Source: MPNP01 sp965221445 (GTDB taxonomy: Bacteria > Pseudomonadota > Alphaproteobacteria > Rhodobacterales > Rhodobacteraceae). Taken from it: DNA of 64,000 nucleotides. This document shows, one piece after another, positions 26,807 to 36,508 of the stretch. Numbering within the stretch: position 1 is the stretch's first letter; every line of letters begins with the position of its first letter. A model generated the notes under the pieces. That model was not told the DNA's origin. It did not search any database and saw nothing but the letters and a program-made list of their open reading frames with translations. The stretch is from assembly GCA_965221445.1 (NCBI GenBank), contig CBDCSF010000013.1:2108001-2172000 (forward strand), read 5' to 3'. A program made the position numbers and the translations under genes.

Positions 26807-28228
26807 TCATTGAAGTACTGAGCGAAGGGTGTCTATAAACATATCACATTGATTGCGCATGAGATTGTTAAAATCCAGATATGAATTGTCTGGAATTTTC
26901 AAGAAAAGGACATGAAAAGGAATTTCTTGACCTTGCTGCCGGATTATTTCTGAAATTAATCCACGGGTTTTGTCCATATTGTTTGCTGTCCACTTTTCTT
27001 CAGACATCGGGTAAATAAAACCACAACCACCCATTATGGCATTATTGCTATACTGACCTATGTATGTGTGCAGTTGGAAAAGATCTTCCCGATTAACCCC
27101 GTATTGAGGATCAAAGGTCTTGTACTTCACGTCAAAGACGTAAAGTCTGCCAATGTTCTCAAAAACAAGATCAGGTTCAATTTTACGCTTGTAACTGCTG
27201 AGAGCTCCGGATGGGATTAAGTAGCGCTGTTCAAATTTGCTGAGTAGGTGTATCCCATCTCGTTTGATGAGTTTTCTGATGAAATACTCAAAAAGCATTG
27301 ATATATCAAAAAAGAAAGCGTTTGTTTCATGCTGGGTATCAAAATCCGAGCCCTGCTGAGTGACGATTTGCTTCGATAAATCTATCAAAACATTGTAATC
27401 TTTGTAGAACGGATTGGTATAAAATGGAGTTCCCAGAATTTCCTGACGTGTTCTTTTTACACCCTGATTGGCAGTAAGAAATGCATTATAAACACTTCTT
27501 GTAGCTTGACAGAAAGAGTAATGTTTAATCGTTTCATACGCTTTGAGGAATAATGAGGTCGCTGGGCTGACATAACTGTGTTCTCGGTAGGAACATAAAT
27601 ATTTTCCCGAGAAGGTGTTTTGGAAATAGTCAAAGGCATTAATTGTTCCTCTTACAGGGGAAATTCGTTCAATCTGTTTTATATAGGTTTTGGGTAATCC
27701 CAACCGATAGGCCCTCTTAAATTTGATATTCCAAAGATAAGCAAGGAGCCACTCATATCCAATGTCATGACTTTCACCACCAATATTATCCATTTCAAGA
27801 AAACCATCGGCATCGGCAATGATGTACTTTAGGAAAGCATCACCAAACCGAGAACTAATTTTAAGGGAGTAATCACCACGCTTAACAAAGCCAATTAAAT
27901 TGCCAGTACCAAGTGTAAAATTTCTTGCATCAGTGCCGGTTACACCGATAAATCCGCCATCAGTATTATGTTCGTATTCGTCGTCGTTGAAAAGGATGAG
28001 AGCGTTGGTAATGTTGTCCTCCAGCGTTTTTTCCACATCGCGAGAAACTGAATTCAGAAAATGCCAAATAGCAGGTTCGTTATTCCATACTTTTCCCCTT
28101 TGACGATATTCTCTGGCGTGAAGCTGAATTGGTTCTGGAAAACGTTGATTGGTTAATACACCTTCGTTGACCAAATAAGATTGGTTATCGACCAGTGTTC
28201 CGTTCTTTATGATGTCGAAAAGCCACAC
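26807..28228 (-). CDS. mcrC: McrC-family nuclease subunit of a modification-dependent restriction system
   Basis: 473 residues. The N-terminal half is the McrB-binding region of McrC; the C-terminal PD-(D/E)XK nuclease core is seen as KIEPDLVFENIGRLYVFDVKYK, with D and D-x-K catalytic residues, near residue 365. McrC cuts DNA containing modified cytosines when activated by McrB GTPase rings. It lies 3 bp downstream of mcrB. The mrr-like gene follows upstream in the same operon, making a three-gene module against modified DNA. Confidence 0.88.
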   Translation of the reverse strand: MWLFDIIKNGTLVDNQSYLVNEGVLTNQRFPEPIQLHAREYRQRGKVWNNEPAIWHFLNSVSRDVEKTLEDNITNALILFNDDEYEHNTDGGFIGVTGTDARNFTLGTGNLIGFVKRGDYSLKISSRFGDAFLKYIIADADGFLEMDNIGGESHDIGYEWLLAYLWNIKFKRAYRLGLPKTYIKQIERISPVRGTINAFDYFQNTFSGKYLCSYREHSYVSPATSLFLKAYETIKHYSFCQATRSVYNAFLTANQGVKRTRQEILGTPFYTNPFYKDYNVLIDLSKQIVTQQGSDFDTQHETNAFFFDISMLFEYFIRKLIKRDGIHLLSKFEQRYLIPSGALSSYKRKIEPDLVFENIGRLYVFDVKYKTFDPQYGVNREDLFQLHTYIGQYSNNAIMGGCGFIYPMSEEKWTANNMDKTRGLISEIIRQQGQEIPFHVLFLKIPDNSYLDFNNLMRNQCDMFIDTLRSVLQ

Positions 28229-28231
28229 AAT

Positions 28232-29875
28232 TTAAATACCGAACACTTTACCAAAAGAACCAATGAGTTGATCTTCTTTGCCGGTACCGCGCAGGTATTC
28301 CTGTAGTAAAGGTCTGATACTGTCATCCCAAACCCGTTCTCTTACCTCTGCGGCTGTGAGATTTCTGGAATACTCCAAATTCATTAAATAGCCGTGTCCG
28401 ATTTGGTAATCAGAACCCAGTAAAGGCTCTTTGGCTATTTCCGTGTTCAGCTTTTCAAGATTGTCCGCAAGGGGAGCCCATGATTTACGGTGCTGATTAA
28501 GATGGTATCTCAACAGACCTGTATCCGGTGGGACTTCTTCCCAACGGAATCTGCGTCGGAGAGCGAAATCAAAAATTTCTACACTTCGATCAACGGTATT
28601 CATCGTTCCGATCAGATAAAGGTTTGTTGGAATAAAAAATCGGTACACCTGATCAATCCGAAGCATACCAGTTTGCTCGTTGTTTAAATTAGCATATTGA
28701 GTTTTGACGCTACCTTTGACACCACGATACTCTAGACAATACATCAGTTCACCAAAAACACGAGACAACTCAGCCCGGTTAACCTCATCAATAATGAAGA
28801 AGAATGGTGGTACAGCATCGGAAACAAGTTTGGATGTATCAGAGATTTCAAATATGTATTGCCAGTGAGGTTCTGGTAATTCTTCTCTATGGTTATGAAG
28901 CTCAGCGATTGTTATTTTTTCCCAGTCCTTTTTTAGTCCAAGACCATAAACATCAATTTCCCACTTCCCGGCTTTAAGGCAAAATTCCTTAAAAATACCA
29001 TTCTGTAATGTCAGCTGTGCAACCCCGTTACTATCTAGAATAGGGCGTAAGCCTTCCATGAAGTCTTCATAACTGAAAGAGGTATGAAATTGTATCAGTT
29101 CAATCTGACTTTCATGTGTAAAATTGCTACTTGGTGCAAATTCCTCTTTCCAGATATCAAACAAAAGAGAGGTTTGTTGACGAGCCTGGTATGTTTTTCC
29201 AGTTCCGGGAGCCCCGTATTTTACAATTTGTTTTTTTAGACTGAATGGGCTGAGCAGATTCTCATACAGTAGCCATACAAACATGCTCAGGTAAAATTCA
29301 TCCGTTTTTTGGGACCTAAGTTCATCGACAAACTCATCTTTGATGAACTTTAACAAGTAATTATTTTTCGAAAACCAATCTGGATCTTCATCTGGGGGAT
29401 ACTCCGGGATAATTCCTTCCTTTATTAACCAACTGAAGATTTGATTGAATTTTGCGGAATCAACTGTTGTGGAAACTTCAAGCGTACAGGCTGCCGCTAC
29501 ACGATTGACAAGGACCGGATTGTTTGTTTTACCTTGGGCTGACCACACATCACCAAAATTTCTAAAATTCTCTTTGTTGGGATTCAGGATGAATTTTTCC
29601 AGTGCGGATAGAAAATCCTCATTTTTTATAAATAATTTGAAGTTTTCATCACTCAGAACAGACTGACCGCGAGAAGCAATTCCATTATTTTTTTCATAAA
29701 GAAGTTTCCTCAGAAAATCTTCATCATTTTCAGACAATCCTTCCCCTTTGCTAATGCGTTCACGGACTTGCCCGACTTTTCCACAAAACTCACGATAGGC
29801 ACCATGCCAGCCATCAATATTGTGCTTATTACTTTCAATCAGGTAGTTGTAAAGGTTCTTTAGCCTGCTTTTCAT
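28232..29875 (-). CDS. mcrB: McrB-family AAA+ GTPase of a modification-dependent restriction system
   Basis: 547 residues. AAA+ motifs are complete: Walker A GAPGTGKT at 221-228, Walker B FFIIDEVNRAELSRVFGE, the McrB-type signature LIGTMNTVDRS, and the arginine finger region DFALRRRFRWEE. The first ~200 residues are the DNA-recognition part, unlike E. coli McrB in sequence, so a different modified base or context may be read. Overlap/spacing with mcrC is 3 bp. It follows the mrr-like gene by 8 bp. Confidence 0.9.
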   Translation of the reverse strand: MKSRLKNLYNYLIESNKHNIDGWHGAYREFCGKVGQVRERISKGEGLSENDEDFLRKLLYEKNNGIASRGQSVLSDENFKLFIKNEDFLSALEKFILNPNKENFRNFGDVWSAQGKTNNPVLVNRVAAACTLEVSTTVDSAKFNQIFSWLIKEGIIPEYPPDEDPDWFSKNNYLLKFIKDEFVDELRSQKTDEFYLSMFVWLLYENLLSPFSLKKQIVKYGAPGTGKTYQARQQTSLLFDIWKEEFAPSSNFTHESQIELIQFHTSFSYEDFMEGLRPILDSNGVAQLTLQNGIFKEFCLKAGKWEIDVYGLGLKKDWEKITIAELHNHREELPEPHWQYIFEISDTSKLVSDAVPPFFFIIDEVNRAELSRVFGELMYCLEYRGVKGSVKTQYANLNNEQTGMLRIDQVYRFFIPTNLYLIGTMNTVDRSVEIFDFALRRRFRWEEVPPDTGLLRYHLNQHRKSWAPLADNLEKLNTEIAKEPLLGSDYQIGHGYLMNLEYSRNLTAAEVRERVWDDSIRPLLQEYLRGTGKEDQLIGSFGKVFGI

Positions 29876-29883
29876 TTCAGCCT

Positions 29884-30918
29884 CTAGTCTATTATATCGT
29901 TCTCTTTTTCTGCGATGGGTAGTTCCTCCAGCTCAAAGAGGTCATGTGACTTTCGGCGAACCCCAATGTTATATTCCATCATGAGTGCAACTAACTGTTT
30001 GCCGTTCATTAAACCCACAGGAGTTTTATCAGACTGGATGGCCTCCTCGATGGCACCTTTACTAAAGTCGCTGGTAGTGATGATCAATCCCTGTTCGTGC
30101 GCTCCAAGGCTCCCGCGAACCTGTTGAACAATTGGGGTCTGGATATTGCCCTTCCAACGTTTTGCTTGGACAGCCATCTTGATACGAACCACATCACCAA
30201 TCAGTAGTGTACCCCGGACATCTATACCTCCATCGTTGTGGTATTTGGTTACTTCAATACTTTCAAAACCCATCTCAGCAAGTAGCTGCCCAACAAGTTC
30301 TTCAAACTGATCCGGGTTTAGTGCTTTTAGCCTAGCCAAAACTTTTTTTCTTATCTCTTTATTGTGTGTGTTAATTTGAGATGGTAGATCAGTTTTCATC
30401 CACTTTAATAGGCTGAAATGTCCAGGTGACGAACGAATAAATCGAGTAGGTTTGCCACTGGCCTTTGCCCTTTTGAGTTCAGTTACCAATTGAGCATTCA
30501 TGGTGGCTTCTGGTGTCCTACCTGTAGTAAATAACACCCCCTTTTTCAGGGCTTTTTCAGTAATATCCTTGTAGTGCATGGGCTTTCCAGACTGTTCAAG
30601 AATCTTTTCCGCCGAAGCCAGAAAGGAATACCCACCTTTCATATAAATCCTACTATTGATGCTACCACGGCTATCTTGTTTTTCATTCTTCTGGAATTTC
30701 CGAAGAGAAAATTTTCCTGGTGCAACCCTCATAAAAGCGGATTGGTTTTCATTGGTATTGATATCACTATTTAGACTGGAACAAACTGTAGCCTCAGGTG
30801 TTTTTCCTTCGCTGGACCACAAACCAGATTCAATAATCCTTTTGGTGATCTCTTTATAATGTAGTGGCTCTTCTACACTCCTCAAAATTTGCAAAGCTGC
30901 TTTTTTAACACTCATCAT
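29884..30918 (-). CDS. Mrr-type restriction endonuclease with two HARE-HTH domains
   Basis: 344 residues. Residues ~3-70 and ~97-172 are two related HARE-HTH winged helices (EPLHYKEITKRIIESGLW ... PEATVCSSL ... FSLRK; PMHYKDITEKALKKGVLF ... PEATMNAQL ... FSLLKW). The rest is an Mrr catalytic domain: FEELVGQLLAEMGFESIEVTKY, NDGGIDVRG with the catalytic aspartate, and VQAKRWKGN with the Q-x-K of Mrr-type PD-(D/E)XK. HARE-HTH domains are proposed to recognise modified DNA, so it fits the McrBC module. First gene of that operon; AT-rich promoter region upstream. Confidence 0.88.
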   Translation of the reverse strand: MMSVKKAALQILRSVEEPLHYKEITKRIIESGLWSSEGKTPEATVCSSLNSDINTNENQSAFMRVAPGKFSLRKFQKNEKQDSRGSINSRIYMKGGYSFLASAEKILEQSGKPMHYKDITEKALKKGVLFTTGRTPEATMNAQLVTELKRAKASGKPTRFIRSSPGHFSLLKWMKTDLPSQINTHNKEIRKKVLARLKALNPDQFEELVGQLLAEMGFESIEVTKYHNDGGIDVRGTLLIGDVVRIKMAVQAKRWKGNIQTPIVQQVRGSLGAHEQGLIITTSDFSKGAIEEAIQSDKTPVGLMNGKQLVALMMEYNIGVRRKSHDLFELEELPIAEKENDIID

Positions 30919-31199
30919 TCAACCTACAATCCGTTCATTAGTTTGAGGTTTAGTGAACGACTAGAAATAACAATTACTGTTATTTTGAGAAATAGCCACT
31001 TTATCTCCCGACCTTGAAACTTTGCCCTTATTTTACCTTTTCTCTAATCCCTGTACGCCAATTGTATCTATCTCTGGACTAGTGAGATTCGTACAAACTA
31101 TTTTGTAGTGACTACGAAATATTAATGTGCACCAATGACCAATATAACCTCTCTATTAACACCCAACACAATAACATCAACTACAAGAGAGGCTCACCA

Positions 31200-31529
31200 A
31201 TGGCCATGTTCATACGTACCAAAAAATTCCCCAACACAATAAAACTTCCGTACAACGCTTACAGAGCTTCCCTAATGAAGATAAGGGACAACCACGACAG
31301 AGAGTCATCTAATATGACCTCAAATCAGGAGGAACTCGCACAGTTGCAAAAACTCGCAGGATATACCAAAACCAGAATGCACCATCACCCCCCCCATCAC
31401 ACACTGTGGTCCCCGGAAGAAGTTGAAATGGCCATCAAGGCCAAAAAACTGACCCGAGACACACCACCGGAAAGAACAATAGCCAATTTCCTAGCCCTCA
31501 AGGATGACAACCGGTATCCATCAGATTAA
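31200..31529 (+). CDS. Hypothetical protein
   Basis: 109 residues from the ATG at 31200, 8 bp after an AGAGAGG site; an ATG at 31125 in frame lacks one. The protein is basic, with a histidine cluster (MHHHPPHHTLW) and a C-terminal helix pair (SPEEVEMAIKAKKLTRDTPPERTIANFLALKDD). No family recognised. It sits alone between the divergent mrr operon and the broken fadH copy. Confidence 0.45.
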   Translation: MAMFIRTKKFPNTIKLPYNAYRASLMKIRDNHDRESSNMTSNQEELAQLQKLAGYTKTRMHHHPPHHTLWSPEEVEMAIKAKKLTRDTPPERTIANFLALKDDNRYPSD

Positions 31530-31848
31530 TAGCCACCTCTACAAAGAGATAGGCATTGTGTCAGTAACGGGTGAAATTTGAGCCACTGGGTTAAGGGAAG
31601 ATGGATGGTTTTCTGTTGGCTACTGATTGGATAGGGAATTGCCTGTTGGCAGATGAAGATAGAGGGAAAATTGGCTGGAATTGTCAGTGAGTGAAAATGA
31701 GGGTTGTGTTGCTATCATGGTGTGGGATAATGTGTACATGACGTTGGAAATGATTTTAAAAGTATCTTTGCAGTGCCTCTTCCAAATGGATAATCCCCAT
31801 GTGAAAGGAGTTCAAGACCTTAAAGTGTCAAAGTCGAGAGATTTGTTT
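31530..31848. other. Intergenic stretch without a gene
   Basis: 319 bases leading up to the broken end of the fadH fragment. No repeat or gene was recognised. A 72-codon frame at 31681 has no supporting features. Confidence 0.4.
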
Positions 31849-32295
31849 TTAAACCCCTTCCTCAACCAAATCTATTGGTCTAAAGGGCAAAATCTGTGAT
31901 TTTATTGGTGAAGACGCAACACAATTCTCGTTATAGGCATAGCGACTAGCATGAAGAATTAGCTTTGTAATTTTTCCACCAGCGTTGTGAACTTTTCCGG
32001 TTAGATATCTGTATCCATCAAGGTCTTTCTTGTAAAACAAACCAGCAGCGTTTGGGAATACGACACCTTCCTTGTTGGGAGCTATACCTCCCGTAAACAT
32101 GAGGCTAACACTCCCATGAACTCTTTCCGAATAGAATTGTGGTACCCTATTCCAATCCTCGGTTTCCTCTAACCCGGTATGCATTAAGCCCATTAAGATC
32201 CGATTTTCCAAGGTCATAAACCCTAGGCCCAGATGCTGAAATATATGTTTGAATTCAGTTACAGGAATAAGTTTATTAACATGATTGTTTGCCAT
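31849..32295 (-). pseudogene. Truncated second copy of the FadH-like oxidoreductase 5' end
   Basis: 148 residues that correspond to the first ~140 of the enzyme at 22445-24475. Shared blocks include EFKHIFQ-LGLGFMTLENRI, MHTGLEET-DWNRV, FTGGIAPNKEG and KVHNAGGKI; the paralogue is clearly diverged, with substitutions in normally fixed positions (LHAGRYAYG has become LHASRYAYN). The frame stops just after EEG, where the full-length gene continues for over 500 codons, and the barrel is incomplete. It is a relic of a duplicated gene, not a working enzyme. Confidence 0.85.
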
Positions 32296-32352
32296 TAGGG
32301 GGTTTCAGAAAGATGGAGTTTGTGAATACAATGTACTCCAGACTAATCGTTA

Positions 32353-32805
32353 CTAATTTGGTGCAGAAATTTCTATTTCTGTATTACTGCCTTCCAACCA
32401 TTCCACAAGTTTCAATACTGAAATGTCAACCTCAGCAGGGTATTTTAATGCACATTCCCAAACCTTGGCAACACGCCATCCAGATTCCAGAAGTTTCTTA
32501 AGAACAATTTGATCTCTTTCTACATTTGAATTCAATTTATTCAGCCAAAAGGTTCTGCGAGTTGAGGGTATAGAGGAGAAACGACAGTCCTCGTGTCGAT
32601 GCCAAAAACAACCATGCACGAATACAACTGCATTAAATTTTTTAAAAACCAAATCCGGTTTGCCAAATATATTCTTCACATGTAGTCTATACCGCAAACC
32701 CCTCGCATGTAATACTTTGCGTAGAGCCATTTCAGGCTTTGTGTCCTTACTCCGGATAGTTGCCATCATTCGGGATCTTGTTTGTTTATCTACTATATCC
32801 GCCAT
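32353..32805 (-). CDS. vsr: Very short patch repair endonuclease Vsr
   Basis: 150 residues. Vsr nicks T:G mismatches left by deamination at sites methylated by a partner cytosine methyltransferase. Hallmarks: MATIRSKDTKPEMALRKVLH, GKPDLVF with the catalytic aspartate, the zinc ligands and loop FVHGCFWHRHEDC, and NVERDQIVLKKLLESGWRVAKVWEC. It is divergent from the methyltransferase gene (53 bp between starts), the usual association. Complete and probably active. Confidence 0.95.
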   Translation of the reverse strand: MADIVDKQTRSRMMATIRSKDTKPEMALRKVLHARGLRYRLHVKNIFGKPDLVFKKFNAVVFVHGCFWHRHEDCRFSSIPSTRRTFWLNKLNSNVERDQIVLKKLLESGWRVAKVWECALKYPAEVDISVLKLVEWLEGSNTEIEISAPN

Positions 32806-32858
32806 AATTTTTTACCTGGTTCCAATCCGGAATCCCATTATATAAATCATTAACAAGA

Positions 32859-34415
32859 TTGTTTTCTGAGGTTAAATTGTCTGCTCCCATTGGTGTAATC
32901 GATCTATTTGCTGGGCCTGGTGGCCTAGGGGAGGGATTTGCATCAATTGGAAGTGACGGAAATCCACCATTTGAAATAGGAATGTCGGTAGAAAAGGACA
33001 ATGTAGCAAACAGAACACTTCAATTGAGAGCCTTTTTACGAAAATACAAACACCGGTACAATAAACTACCCCAAGAGTTTATTGATTTTCACGCTGGTTC
33101 AATAATCGAACCCAACTGGGAGGAAGTGGATAGTGAAGCATGGCAGGATGCACGTGATGAAATATTCGAACTTGAACTTGGTTCTCGTGGTACAAGAGGA
33201 AAATTAGATTCTGCACTTGCTAGAATACGCAAAAAATTCGATGAAACGATCCTGATCGGAGGACCGCCATGCCAAGCCTACTCTATCGCAGGTCGTGTCC
33301 GGTCAAGTAGCAATAAATACTATATTCCTGAAGAAGACAAACGACAATTTTTATTTCGTGAATACATCAGAGTAATCAATAAGTTACGTCCTGCTATTTT
33401 TCTTATGGAAAATGTCAAGGGTATGCTTTCATCATCCATCCAGAATCGTAAAATTTTCGAAATGTTGATGGAAGATCTTTCCTCGCTTGGTACAGGTAAG
33501 GATCATCTTTATGACCTACGCTCAATCGTGATCAATGAAAACCATGCTTATTTTAAGGAATCCACGAAACCTGAAGATTATATTATCCGTGCTGAAACAT
33601 TTGGCATTCCTCAGCGACGCCATCGTTTATTTATTGTTGGTATAAGATCAGATCTGTCTTCACGAGCAACCGAGGTTAGTATTGAAATAGATAGAACTGA
33701 AAGGACTGTTAAAGATATAATCGGAAACTTGCCTAAATTACGTAGTGGAATCAGTAAAGGACAGGATAATTTTGGAGATTGGGTTGATATTGTAAGTGAA
33801 TCTGCAAAATCACTTTCAGAAAGTGCCATTATTGAAGATGACAAGAAACTTCGTAATGTTTTTGTTGATATATCCAAAAAAATCAACAAAAACGCCCCTA
33901 AGCATCGAAGCTCGACAAAATTACCCTCTAATTACGGCAAATCCAATGATGTGTTGAAGAAATGGATAGAACGGAATGAATTGAGAACCATTGCCCAACA
34001 TGAAACCCGAGGGCACATGACTTCTGATCTTAAAAGATATTTATTTTCTGCAGCTTTTGGCAAGATCAAAGAATATAGCCCGAAAGCTTCTGATTTCCCA
34101 CATGAATTGAGCCCCAATCATAGAAATTGGCACAGTGGGAAATTTAATGACCGTTTCCGAGTTCAACTTTTTGATAAATCATCAACCACAGTTACATGTC
34201 ATATTTCAAAGGATGGCAATTATTTCATACACCCAGATCCGTTACAATGTCGTAGCCTTACGGTTCGAGAAGCAGCAAGGTTACAAACATTTCCTGATGA
34301 TTACCTATTCCTTGGTAATCGCACTCATCAATACATACAAGTTGGAAATGCTGTTCCTCCATACCTTTCCTACCAGATTGCCAAGTTAATTTCGAAAGTA
34401 TTGAGTGCTAGCTGA
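32859..34415 (+). CDS. DNA (cytosine-5) methyltransferase
   Basis: 518 residues, TTG start. All main motifs appear in order: I VIDLFAGPGGLGEGF, IV GGPPCQAYS with the catalytic cysteine, VI FLMENVKGML, VIII PQRRHRLFIVGI, IX/X VREAARLQTFPDDY and QVGNAVPP. The target recognition domain lies between ~265 and ~430. The methylated sequence cannot be read from the protein. It is divergent from vsr and convergent with the AIPR-Z1-MORC block, so it most likely protects the host from the adjoining restriction factors. Confidence 0.93.
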   Translation: MFSEVKLSAPIGVIDLFAGPGGLGEGFASIGSDGNPPFEIGMSVEKDNVANRTLQLRAFLRKYKHRYNKLPQEFIDFHAGSIIEPNWEEVDSEAWQDARDEIFELELGSRGTRGKLDSALARIRKKFDETILIGGPPCQAYSIAGRVRSSSNKYYIPEEDKRQFLFREYIRVINKLRPAIFLMENVKGMLSSSIQNRKIFEMLMEDLSSLGTGKDHLYDLRSIVINENHAYFKESTKPEDYIIRAETFGIPQRRHRLFIVGIRSDLSSRATEVSIEIDRTERTVKDIIGNLPKLRSGISKGQDNFGDWVDIVSESAKSLSESAIIEDDKKLRNVFVDISKKINKNAPKHRSSTKLPSNYGKSNDVLKKWIERNELRTIAQHETRGHMTSDLKRYLFSAAFGKIKEYSPKASDFPHELSPNHRNWHSGKFNDRFRVQLFDKSSTTVTCHISKDGNYFIHPDPLQCRSLTVREAARLQTFPDDYLFLGNRTHQYIQVGNAVPPYLSYQIAKLISKVLSAS

Positions 34416-34431
34416 GCCGATTTAAGCTACG

Positions 34432-36507
34432 TTATAGGTTTTCAGGAAATCCTTCATTATTGAGTTTTTCTAATGCAGCTAAAGCAACATAACATTGTTT
34501 ATGAGACGGCTTGCGTTTTGGAATACCAGAACAGAACCTGATTACACCCAACTCTTTTGGGGTCAGAAGACCTTCTGTCTTGGCCCAGTTCCAAGCCCTA
34601 TCCCAATATGAGGCACCCAATTGATGAACCTTTTCTTCGTTGTATGTTCTAGCATCACGTGCTTTCTTATTAAATGCTTTTCTATCATATTTTCTATTTT
34701 CTTCTAAAGGTACAAGTGTAGCTTCAAAGCCCTCTGGATAATCCAATAGGTTATCCATAAGTCTTTCCCAACACTGATATTTTTTTGCCCATTCGCTGAA
34801 ATTCCTTACACCTTCTGGAGGATTTGTAATAACATCTTGGGCTGCTGAGCCAGACTTTAGCAGAGCCTTGCGAAGATGAGATGAAATGTCCTGCTGAAGC
34901 CAGATTTTATCCAAATCAATTAACTTGTCCTTTTTCATAACATCATGGACGAGCTTGGCAATTCCGTAAGTTACTATATTGGCACGATACCCTCCCTCGT
35001 ACCAATTCGAATCGGATACAAGACGCTCAGTTGCTCTAAATAATATTGTTTTTGCAATCATATGTTTGAACCATCGGTCATGAAAGTCGGTACCAGAAGC
35101 ACTCCAACGTTTTTCCATATTGCGAGCGAATTCAGCAAAGTTTTTCTGTGCACCCAAACTTACTACATGCGGCTTGCATTCCCATGTATTTTCATATTTT
35201 GCTAGATCGGTTTTGGTTAGAAACTGTCGCCTTGGGTATTCAGCATCAAACTTCCTACGTTCTGCTGGTGTTCTTCGACTTCGTTCATCGGCATATTGAC
35301 CTCTGGATCGTTCATAGAACCATTTAGTCTCCCGATATCCGTTCTGGCCTGCTGGAGAAAGGATACTGCGTGAAAGTTTTTCAGTATTAATGTGAAAGGG
35401 ATGGTTTGCAAAGAAATCTGCAGCATTCACACGATTCTGACTATTGGCAAACTCACATATTAGAGGTACAACCTTTTCAGAATCCTTTGGTGGTATAACT
35501 GTCAATTTCAGTTGAACATAGACCTGTTCCAACTCTTTCCGATTTTCCTTCAGAGCGGCATGGAGTGAGGCTGTAGTTTGGCCACCATTTACAATTTGAA
35601 GATTATCAACCTTAACCAGACGGAGACCATCATCGTATTGTTTTATTTCCAGAGAATCCGCTGTGGCACTGAGCCCGTTGTTATAAGAGAAAAACATGAG
35701 TGGTTCTTCACGGATTGTTTTACGAATTCCCTTGTTAACCTTACTTCTGGCCTGAAGAAAACTTCGTACATTTGCTTCTAGTAGACGTGGTCCCCACTTG
35801 TCATAAATAGCTACCAACTTTGGTCCAGAGATTACTGCTAGGTAACTATTAAACGTAGATTTATTACCAGATACAGCCAATACGGGAATGCCTCCCTCAA
35901 ATTCTGTCTCGAAATTTATAGTTGGGTTTGCACGTACTTGCCCCTGCTGCATGAACTGCTTAATCCGTTTTAGGTCCCAGATACTAAAAGTTACTGGTTT
36001 TCCATCAATATCTTTTACCAGCTCAGCATCAGCACGCATTCTTGAATCTGCATTGGTTAAAATTATGAGCTTGATTTTATTGATCTTTTTCCATCTTGAA
36101 GATACTAAATCAGCTACCCAAAACCCTTCACTACTTTCTTCAAGCCCCCTACGAAATATTTCCTTTCTGCTTGCTACAAGAAACCTGTACATCCGATTAA
36201 CCAATACAGTGAGGTCATTTTTGTATATTAGACGTAGGTTATTGGTGATTTTGAAATCACAAAGTATCAAACTTAAAATTCCTTCACTATCACTTGGATC
36301 ACCACCATATCCATCTATTTGTACGGTTTGACCTGAAACAGTACCAAAGAAATAAGCTCTATTCGAACTTTCCAGTTCTCCCGCTTCGGTTAGTAATTCT
36401 CCCACCATTTCGAAGAATGATTCTACAGCATACAAACCATCGCTGTCTGCATCTCTCTGTACATCGGCAATCAAAGTTTTATGAAATTTTTCAAGAAGAT
36501 CAGTCAT
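34432..36507 (-). CDS. AIPR (abortive infection phage resistance) family protein
   Basis: 691 residues. The AIPR domain core is in the middle: NNGLSATADSLEIKQY, LQIVNGGQTTASLHAALKEN (around 310), and NSQNRVNAADFFANHPFH. AIPR proteins occur in phage abortive-infection loci and as a fixed partner in MORC-type restriction islands; biochemical activity is not established. It is the last gene of a four-gene minus-strand operon, 1 bp after the DUF4420 gene, and converges with the methyltransferase gene, with a 16-bp gap. Confidence 0.88.
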   Translation of the reverse strand: MTDLLEKFHKTLIADVQRDADSDGLYAVESFFEMVGELLTEAGELESSNRAYFFGTVSGQTVQIDGYGGDPSDSEGILSLILCDFKITNNLRLIYKNDLTVLVNRMYRFLVASRKEIFRRGLEESSEGFWVADLVSSRWKKINKIKLIILTNADSRMRADAELVKDIDGKPVTFSIWDLKRIKQFMQQGQVRANPTINFETEFEGGIPVLAVSGNKSTFNSYLAVISGPKLVAIYDKWGPRLLEANVRSFLQARSKVNKGIRKTIREEPLMFFSYNNGLSATADSLEIKQYDDGLRLVKVDNLQIVNGGQTTASLHAALKENRKELEQVYVQLKLTVIPPKDSEKVVPLICEFANSQNRVNAADFFANHPFHINTEKLSRSILSPAGQNGYRETKWFYERSRGQYADERSRRTPAERRKFDAEYPRRQFLTKTDLAKYENTWECKPHVVSLGAQKNFAEFARNMEKRWSASGTDFHDRWFKHMIAKTILFRATERLVSDSNWYEGGYRANIVTYGIAKLVHDVMKKDKLIDLDKIWLQQDISSHLRKALLKSGSAAQDVITNPPEGVRNFSEWAKKYQCWERLMDNLLDYPEGFEATLVPLEENRKYDRKAFNKKARDARTYNEEKVHQLGASYWDRAWNWAKTEGLLTPKELGVIRFCSGIPKRKPSHKQCYVALAALEKLNNEGFPENL

Positions 36508-36508
36508 A

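Noticed and set aside
31681..31899. A 72-codon frame between the hypothetical gene and the fadH fragment
   Set aside because: Starts at a poor codon context, overlaps the fadH fragment on the other strand and shows no recognisable pattern.
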